Positions 24,347 to 28,254 of a stretch of DNA of 28,254 bases are shown one piece after another. The translations under genes were made by a program, and so were the position numbers. Origin of the DNA: Candidatus Cloacimonadota bacterium (GTDB taxonomy: Bacteria; Cloacimonadota; Cloacimonadia; Cloacimonadales; Cloacimonadaceae). The notes under the pieces were generated by a model, which worked only from the letters and a program-made list of their open reading frames with translations, had not been told where the DNA came from and did no database searches. Location of the stretch: assembly GCA_023421135.1 (NCBI GenBank), contig JAEZUG010000103.1:1-28254 (forward strand), written 5' to 3'. Position 1 is the stretch's first letter. The number at the start of each line of letters is the position of its first letter.

Positions 24347-25432
24347 ATGAAGAAGATAACAATAGTACTGCTTGCCGTGATACTATTACTTGCTGCTTGT
24401 GCTGCCCCCAGACAAAAGCTTACTCCTCAGGCCAACGTTGCCCTAAAAACCGCCAACGTCTATTACGCCCAAAGGGATATCGAAAAAGCCGAAGTCTATT
24501 ATCGGGATGTTCTCACTTCCAGCCCAAACCACGTTCTTGCCCTCACCCGCATGGGCGATATCAACCTTCATAAAGGTGAGACAATGGCAGATCGGAGTGT
24601 TGAATTCAACCAAGCTGCCTACGGTTATTACAAACAAGCCATTCAGAACTATGAAGCCTTCACAGATCTTGAGGATGAAGACTATGTTGAGATCCGTAAC
24701 CTGAAACGTCGCCAGGAAGCTGCCTGGACCAGAGTTTTCCGCGCTGCCGAAAACCTTCAGACCGCTGGAAATTCCAGGGACGCTCTTGCGACCTTCGAGA
24801 TCACTGCCGCCCTCGATTCCACCCGTTTTGAACCACTTTACAAGATGAAGGAAATCTATTCCCGCGACTTAAATGATAATGTGAAATCTGAGCAACTGAT
24901 GCAACGCATCTTCAGAATCAGACCCGAAGATCCTGCCATCATGGCAGAACTAGCCGGCTTCTACTATAATGCTGGCAGATACCAGGATGCCCTGCAGTTC
25001 TTCGTTAGGGTCAGAAACATTAATCCCCGGGATATCAATAATCTTCTGAATATCGCTGCCTGCCATGTGGAACTGGGAGAGCTGGAAAGCGCTATGATCG
25101 TGACCAGAGAAATTCTCGAGCTCGAACCAAATAACATCGATGCTCTGAACAACGCTCAGGTGCTGGCTGGCAGAATGAACGACAACCCCGGCAGAATCAA
25201 CTACCTGAAGCGTTTACTTCTGATCAGAGACAACTCTGAAGATTACACCACGATCTGCTCACTGCTCAGCCAGGACAGGCAATACGTGGATCTGATTACC
25301 TATGCTGAAAAATGGTATGCCTACGACAGCACCAGCAGATACGCAGTGCAATTCATCATCCTGGGTGCCCAAAACACCAGCAACAGACCCCTGGAACAAA
25401 GATATCAAACCATCCTGCGCGGAATGCAATAA
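24347..25432 (+). CDS. TPR-repeat lipoprotein
   Basis: A 361-residue lipoprotein with a short signal peptide and a perfect lipobox LAAC (C18). An ATG at 24317 is possible in frame, but the one at 24347 has AGGAG seven bases upstream and puts the signal peptide at the N-terminus. TPR-like helix pairs occur at about 34-68 (ANVYYAQRDIEKAEVYYRDV), about 205-240 (YYNAGRYQDALQFFVRV) and the next 70 residues (CHVELGELESAMIVTREIL). It would be anchored in the envelope as a protein-binding scaffold. The partner is unknown. It is a single-gene unit closed by a terminator 18 bases after the stop. Confidence 0.85.
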   Translation: MKKITIVLLAVILLLAACAAPRQKLTPQANVALKTANVYYAQRDIEKAEVYYRDVLTSSPNHVLALTRMGDINLHKGETMADRSVEFNQAAYGYYKQAIQNYEAFTDLEDEDYVEIRNLKRRQEAAWTRVFRAAENLQTAGNSRDALATFEITAALDSTRFEPLYKMKEIYSRDLNDNVKSEQLMQRIFRIRPEDPAIMAELAGFYYNAGRYQDALQFFVRVRNINPRDINNLLNIAACHVELGELESAMIVTREILELEPNNIDALNNAQVLAGRMNDNPGRINYLKRLLLIRDNSEDYTTICSLLSQDRQYVDLITYAEKWYAYDSTSRYAVQFIILGAQNTSNRPLEQRYQTILRGMQ

Positions 25433-25450
25433 ACCGCCAATGCAGCTTAT

Positions 25451-25485
25451 GGCCTGTTCACTATTCTGGACAGGCCTTTTCTTTT
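25451..25485 (+). terminator. Intrinsic terminator after the TPR lipoprotein gene
   Basis: GGCCTGT (25451-25457) pairs with ACAGGCC (25470-25476), extendable by a wobble and a C-G pair, and is followed by TTTTCTTTT (25477-25485). It ends only six bases before the next start codon. Confidence 0.85.
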
Positions 25486-25491
25486 AAGCAG

Positions 25492-26394
25492 ATGAATCAC
25501 AGGAGCAAGTCCTACCTCTTTGCAGGACTCACAATAATGGCGTGGTCAACCGTTTCCACGGCATTTGAGTTGAGCTTGAATAACTTCACTCCCCTAGGCT
25601 TGCTTCTGGTCGCCAGCCTGACTGCACTGGTGACTCTGGCTCTCATCCGGCTCATTTCTCCTTCTCCGGCAGGACAGCAAGAAACCGGCATACTGAAACA
25701 TCTCAGGCTTTCTCTCATCCCCGGTTTACTGAACCCCCTGGTTTACTACCTTGTTCTTTTGGTGGCCTACGACCGCCTGCCGGCGCAAGAGGCTCAGGTC
25801 TTAAATTACACTTGGGCAATCGTCCTGGCATTTCTTTCAGTATTGATAAACAAGGAACGCTTTCACGTCCGGGATATTGCAGCTCTGGCACTTAGTCTCC
25901 TGGGAGTCTTAATCATCTCCAGCCGGGGAAGAGTTCTTAGCTTTAGGTTTGATGATCCCCTGGGAACTGCTTTGGCTTTGGGAAGCTCTTTGATCTGGGC
26001 TGCATATTGGATTATTAATATGAGAGATCCCCGGGATGGACTCACCAAGCTCTATTACAATTTCATGATGGGGACAATCTTCATTATTATTGTTGTTTGC
26101 CTGGGCAAGGATCCCCTCTTGCGTGAAGGATTGAAGCTGCAGCTTTCCACATTGGCTCCGGCTATCTATGTGGGAATTTTTGAGATGGGGCTCACTTTCT
26201 TCCTTTGGCTCAAAGCATTGGGCTACTCAAAAAGCACGGCTGATCTTTCCAATCTGATCTTCATCACTCCTTTCATCTCTCTGGTCTTTATCGCACTAGT
26301 CCTGCATGAACCCATAGCACCAGCTACAGTAATTGGATTGATCCTGATTGTGTGCTCCAATCTATATCAGAAGATGGGCTCTAAAACAGCGTAA
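25492..26394 (+). CDS. EamA/DMT-family transporter
   Basis: A 300-residue membrane protein with about ten hydrophobic helices in two EamA-type halves (roughly 8-140 and 150-295). The second half contains IWAAYWIINMRDP and a conserved GLTFFLWLKAL segment. Members of this drug/metabolite superfamily export or exchange amino acids and metabolites; the substrate cannot be read from the sequence. A longer frame from 25312 overlaps the preceding gene in a different frame and has no membrane character, so I chose the ATG at 25492. It has only a weak AAGCAG upstream and sits right behind a terminator. The 3' end overlaps convergent dinB by 14 bases. Confidence 0.85.
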   Translation: MNHRSKSYLFAGLTIMAWSTVSTAFELSLNNFTPLGLLLVASLTALVTLALIRLISPSPAGQQETGILKHLRLSLIPGLLNPLVYYLVLLVAYDRLPAQEAQVLNYTWAIVLAFLSVLINKERFHVRDIAALALSLLGVLIISSRGRVLSFRFDDPLGTALALGSSLIWAAYWIINMRDPRDGLTKLYYNFMMGTIFIIIVVCLGKDPLLREGLKLQLSTLAPAIYVGIFEMGLTFFLWLKALGYSKSTADLSNLIFITPFISLVFIALVLHEPIAPATVIGLILIVCSNLYQKMGSKTA

Positions 26395-27439
26395 GCTGCT
26401 CCCCATCCTCCTGGCCGTCCAGCTTGTTCAACCCCAAACCCAATAACCGCACCGACCTCTTTGAATCCCAGTGTGCCACCAGCATCTGTTGAGCATATTT
26501 GTAGAGAGACTGCGCATCATCAGTGGATTCCGGCAGAGGGCAGGCCCGGGTGATGGTCTGAAAGTTGTTATACTTAATCTTCAGCACCAGGCTGGTTCCC
26601 GCTATTCCCTTTCTTTGCATACGTTCAGACAGACGCTGACTAATCTGTCCCAAAGCAGAATTCAAATCCTCAACATCTGCAATATCGCTGTTGAAGGTAT
26701 GCTCGCAACTGATTGACTTCGGTTCCCAGGAGCAGATCAGCTCACGATTGTCTATCCCTCTAACCACCTGATAAAAGTAGAAGCCGGCTTTTCCAAAAGC
26801 TCGTCCCAACACTTTGAGATCAGTATTATACAGATCTTCTCCCGTGAAGATGCCCATTTTATTCAATCTCATGGCAGTTACTTGTCCGATCCCGTGGAAC
26901 TTGGAAACTGGAAGCCGAAAGAGGATATCCTGAGCGTTCTCCGGCATGATAATTGAAAGCCCATCCGGTTTATTCAGATCCGAACCAATCTTGGCCAGAA
27001 ACTTATTGTAAGAGACGCCTGCCGAGGCTGTGAGACCTGTCTCAGCTTTGATCTCTTCCTTGATTCTTCTGGCGATAATTACGGGGTCTGGCTCCGAAAG
27101 TTTATTTTCACTAACATCCAGATAAGCCTCATCCAGAGACATCGGCTCTATTACATCCGTATATCTTTGAAAGATATCCCGAATCTGCTCAGTGATTTCT
27201 TTATAGAGACCAAACGAGGAATGCACAAAGACTGCCTCCGGGCAAAGCTTCCAAGCCTGATGCGATGCCATTCCGGAGCGGATGCCATACTTGCGTGCTT
27301 CGTATGAACAAGTGGAAACCACGCCCCTGCTATTGGGTGGCCCTCCCACTATCACACACTTCCCTGCCAGGTCAGGATTCTCCCTGATCTCAATTGCAGC
27401 AAAATAGGCATCCATATCCACGTGTATGATCTTTCTCAT
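26381..27439 (-). CDS. dinB: DNA polymerase IV (Y family)
   Basis: DinB is a low-fidelity translesion polymerase. The 352-residue protein opens with MRKIIHVDMDAYFAAIE (metal ligand D8) and has SLDEAYLDV (D103, E104 as catalytic acids), then SYNKFLAKIGSDLNKPDG and the helix-hairpin-helix SKFHGIGQVTAMRLNKMG. The little-finger domain follows. The protein ends in QLTLF (348-352), a textbook clamp-binding motif. The ribosome site is weak. Upstream there is a TTGACA (27469-27474, minus strand) with only 12-14 bases to AT-rich -10-like boxes, so the promoter is unclear. No LexA-like box was recognised. Confidence 0.96.
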   Translation of the reverse strand: MRKIIHVDMDAYFAAIEIRENPDLAGKCVIVGGPPNSRGVVSTCSYEARKYGIRSGMASHQAWKLCPEAVFVHSSFGLYKEITEQIRDIFQRYTDVIEPMSLDEAYLDVSENKLSEPDPVIIARRIKEEIKAETGLTASAGVSYNKFLAKIGSDLNKPDGLSIIMPENAQDILFRLPVSKFHGIGQVTAMRLNKMGIFTGEDLYNTDLKVLGRAFGKAGFYFYQVVRGIDNRELICSWEPKSISCEHTFNSDIADVEDLNSALGQISQRLSERMQRKGIAGTSLVLKIKYNNFQTITRACPLPESTDDAQSLYKYAQQMLVAHWDSKRSVRLLGLGLNKLDGQEDGEQLTLF

Positions 27440-27646
27440 GAGGCCAAGCCAATATAATCAGCACTAATTGTCAAGAAGAATATATGAGCCATGCTGAATC
27501 CGGGTTTATCAATATCCTTTATGGTAAACCCAAATCCCTATACGGGTATTGAAGAATCGGCTATACGCTTGGAATGCCATGTCCTATTAGTCATAATTAC
27601 ACACTATACACTGTTTGAAAGATCTATAGGCATTTATCTTGTAGTT

Positions 27647-27748
27647 ACGTTTCCACGTTTAGACGTTTACACGTTACTACGACAGAGGCTGTCACGAAAA
27701 GCGGTACAACGCTAAATTGTCATCACGCCATCACGCTACCACGTTAAA
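27647..27748. repeat. 8-bp degenerate tandem array (ACGTTTAC units)
   Basis: Five exact-step units start at 27647, 27655, 27663, 27671 and 27679 (ACGTTTCC, ACGTTTAG, ACGTTTAC, ACGTTACT, ACGACAGA). Three more are at 27725, 27733 and 27741 (ACGCCATC, ACGCTACC, ACGTTAAA), with scattered ACG between them at 15- to 16-base steps. It lies in the long gap after dinB. A 74-residue frame across part of it looks random. Confidence 0.8.
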
Positions 27749-27770
27749 GGCCCCCTCACTATTTATAAGG

Positions 27771-27800
27771 TGACACTTTCTCACTTGAGTTGACACTTTT
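27771..27800. repeat. Direct repeat TGACACTTT with 20-bp spacing
   Basis: TGACACTTTC (27771-27780) and TGACACTTTT (27791-27800) lie exactly 20 bases apart, about two helical turns. The arrangement would suit a dimeric DNA-binding protein, but nothing else identifies one. Confidence 0.5.
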
Positions 27801-27828
27801 CTGTGGAATCTTTTCCACGTCTGACTTG

Positions 27829-27878
27829 GTTTGTTGCTATGTCTAACCAGGAAAGAGTTTTAGATAGCAACCCAAACC
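27829..27878. repeat. Long imperfect inverted repeat (hairpin)
   Basis: GGTTTG, TTGCTA and TCTAA in the left arm (27829-27847) pair with TTAGA, TAGCAA and CAAACC in the right arm (to 27878). That gives 17 base pairs, with a TG bulge on one side and a CC bulge on the other, around a roughly 10-base loop. No T tract follows, so it is not an ordinary terminator. Confidence 0.65.
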
Positions 27879-27971
27879 CTCGCATTTTCTTTCCGAGTTC
27901 CGAGGAACGGCAATTCAGATAGCAAGCCAAGCACCGTAGTGACCCTCCGAGTTCCTCTATATGATCTCATG
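27862..27971. repeat. Two copies of a 55-bp direct repeat
   Basis: AGATAGCAA starts at 27862 and 27917. In each copy it is followed by a CCAA stretch and then TCCGAGTTCC (27892-27901 and 27946-27955). The middle parts have diverged. Copy 1 also holds the small palindrome GTTCC-GA-GGAAC (27897-27908). Confidence 0.6.
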
Positions 27972-27988
27972 TAATATGCGTTCCGGAT

Positions 27989-28022
27989 CGTAAACGTCCT
28001 CGTTTACGTGACGACGAAGTCG
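27989..28022. repeat. Perfect hairpin plus adjacent small palindrome
   Basis: CGTAAACG (27989-27996), loop TCCT, CGTTTACG (28001-28008): eight perfect pairs with a tetraloop. Four bases later CGAC-GAA-GTCG (28012-28022) forms a second small inverted repeat. Confidence 0.7.
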
Positions 28023-28054
28023 GCAGGAAGTGTTTACATGATGTTAACCAAAGG

Positions 28055-28074
28055 GTTGCCCGCAAGCGGGCAAC
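28055..28074. repeat. Perfect GC-rich hairpin
   Basis: GTTGCCCGC-AA-GCGGGCAAC is a perfect nine-base inverted repeat, in practice an eight-pair stem with a CAAG tetraloop. It is followed by TGGAGTTT rather than a T tract. It could be a terminator without a proper tail, or a DNA or RNA structural element. Confidence 0.75.
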
Positions 28075-28113
28075 TGGAGTTTGGACATTTAGTGTAAATT
28101 ATCAAAATAAAGC

Positions 28114-28141
28114 TTGACATACCTACGCATGTTTTAATAAT
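28114..28141 (+). promoter_or_regulatory. Strong sigma-70-type promoter for the last gene
   Basis: Perfect -35 TTGACA (28114-28119), 16-base spacer, -10 AATAAT (28136-28141, five of six). A start site near 28148 would leave a leader of about 20 bases. The inverted repeat GACTCC (28142-28147)/GGAGTC (28160-28165) straddles the presumed start site. AGTTTGGA (28078-28085) and its inverse TCCAAACT (28145-28152) flank the promoter, so a repressor site is plausible. Confidence 0.65.
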
Positions 28142-28169
28142 GACTCCAAACTGAGATAAGGAGTCCAAC

Positions 28170-28254
28170 ATGAAAGACGAAGATATCCGTCAAGCCTTAC
28201 TGGAAGTAGAAGAAATTAAGCTTAAGGCTCAGCTGAGAGCTATCAGAGAGGCGA
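28170..28254 (+). CDS. Unidentified protein, N-terminal fragment (cut by window end)
   Basis: An ATG preceded by AAGGAG with six bases of spacing and by the promoter at 28114-28141. The frame is open to the window end for 28 codons. The peptide MKDEDIRQALLEVEEIKLKA, then QLRAIREA, is highly charged and helical. I do not recognise the family from this much. The quality of promoter and ribosome site, rather than the protein, supports a real gene. Confidence 0.7.
   Translation, partial: MKDEDIRQALLEVEEIKLKAQLRAIREA

Noticed and set aside
27491..27715. 74-residue frame after dinB
   Set aside because: It runs into the 8-bp repeat array, has no good ribosome site and no recognisable domain. It looks like chance.
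27829..28074. tmRNA, RNase P RNA or tRNA in the hairpin-rich gap
   Set aside because: No tRNA-like acceptor/T-arm, no CCA end and no conserved cores of these RNAs could be found by eye.
28055..28074. Intrinsic terminator
   Set aside because: The stem is strong but it is followed by TGGAGTTTGG, not a T tract, in the plus direction, and by no T tract on the minus strand either.

Overview
The window looks like chromosomal DNA of a Gram-negative-type (diderm) strict anaerobe of the Fibrobacterota-Chlorobiota-Bacteroidota neighbourhood. My best guess is a member of Candidatus Cloacimonadota. The basis is a [FeFe]-hydrogenase maturase (HydF), outer-membrane barrel proteins of PorV/FadL style ending in aromatic residues, a helix-hairpin-helix protein fused to a long barrel-like region, a DUF4175 plus TPR pair, and an anaerobe-type PyrK/PyrD dihydroorotate dehydrogenase. 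The phylum assignment is an inference from gene style, not from a marker-gene search. I see no transposase, integrated phage, CRISPR array, rRNA or tRNA gene.

Layout. (1) 1-2423, minus strand: hydF, a carbon-nitrogen hydrolase and the 5' part of ligA, tightly packed. (2) 2424-2918: divergent intergenic region with 7-bp and 11-bp short-period repeat arrays. (3) 2919-9157, plus: helix-hairpin-helix/outer-membrane protein, PorV/FadL-like barrel, 5'-nucleotidase and flavodoxin, closed by an intrinsic terminator. (4) 9212-9482: second intergenic region with a sister copy of the same composite repeat. (5) 9495-15987, plus: polysaccharide deacetylase, methyltransferase, DUF4175-like membrane coiled-coil protein and TPR protein. 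(6) 16016-16188: guaB leader region with a third, unrelated 11-bp array. (7) 16189-20260, plus: guaB, a Xer-type recombinase, a ThiY-like binding lipoprotein and an ABC ATPase without a permease. (8) 20257-24154, minus: the pyrimidine operon pyrB-pyrC-pyrK-pyrD. (9) 24347-26394, plus: TPR lipoprotein, terminator and EamA-type transporter. (10) 26381-27439, minus: dinB. (11) 27440-28169: about 730 bp without a convincing gene, full of short-period repeats, a 55-bp direct repeat and strong hairpins, ending in a good promoter for a gene cut by the window end.

How the genes fit together. Nucleotide metabolism recurs: guaB (GMP branch), four de novo pyrimidine genes, and an exported 5'-nucleotidase encoded directly behind two outer-membrane proteins, one of which carries ComEA-like helix-hairpin-helix modules. 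A nucleic-acid or nucleotide scavenging role for that last operon is a testable idea, not a demonstrated one. The other genes are mostly housekeeping (DNA ligase, DNA polymerase IV, Xer recombinase) or envelope functions.

The least explained signal is in the non-coding DNA. Several separate intergenic regions carry degenerate tandem arrays with 7-, 8- or 11-bp period. Two of them are clearly related copies, sharing even the same one-base slip in the period.
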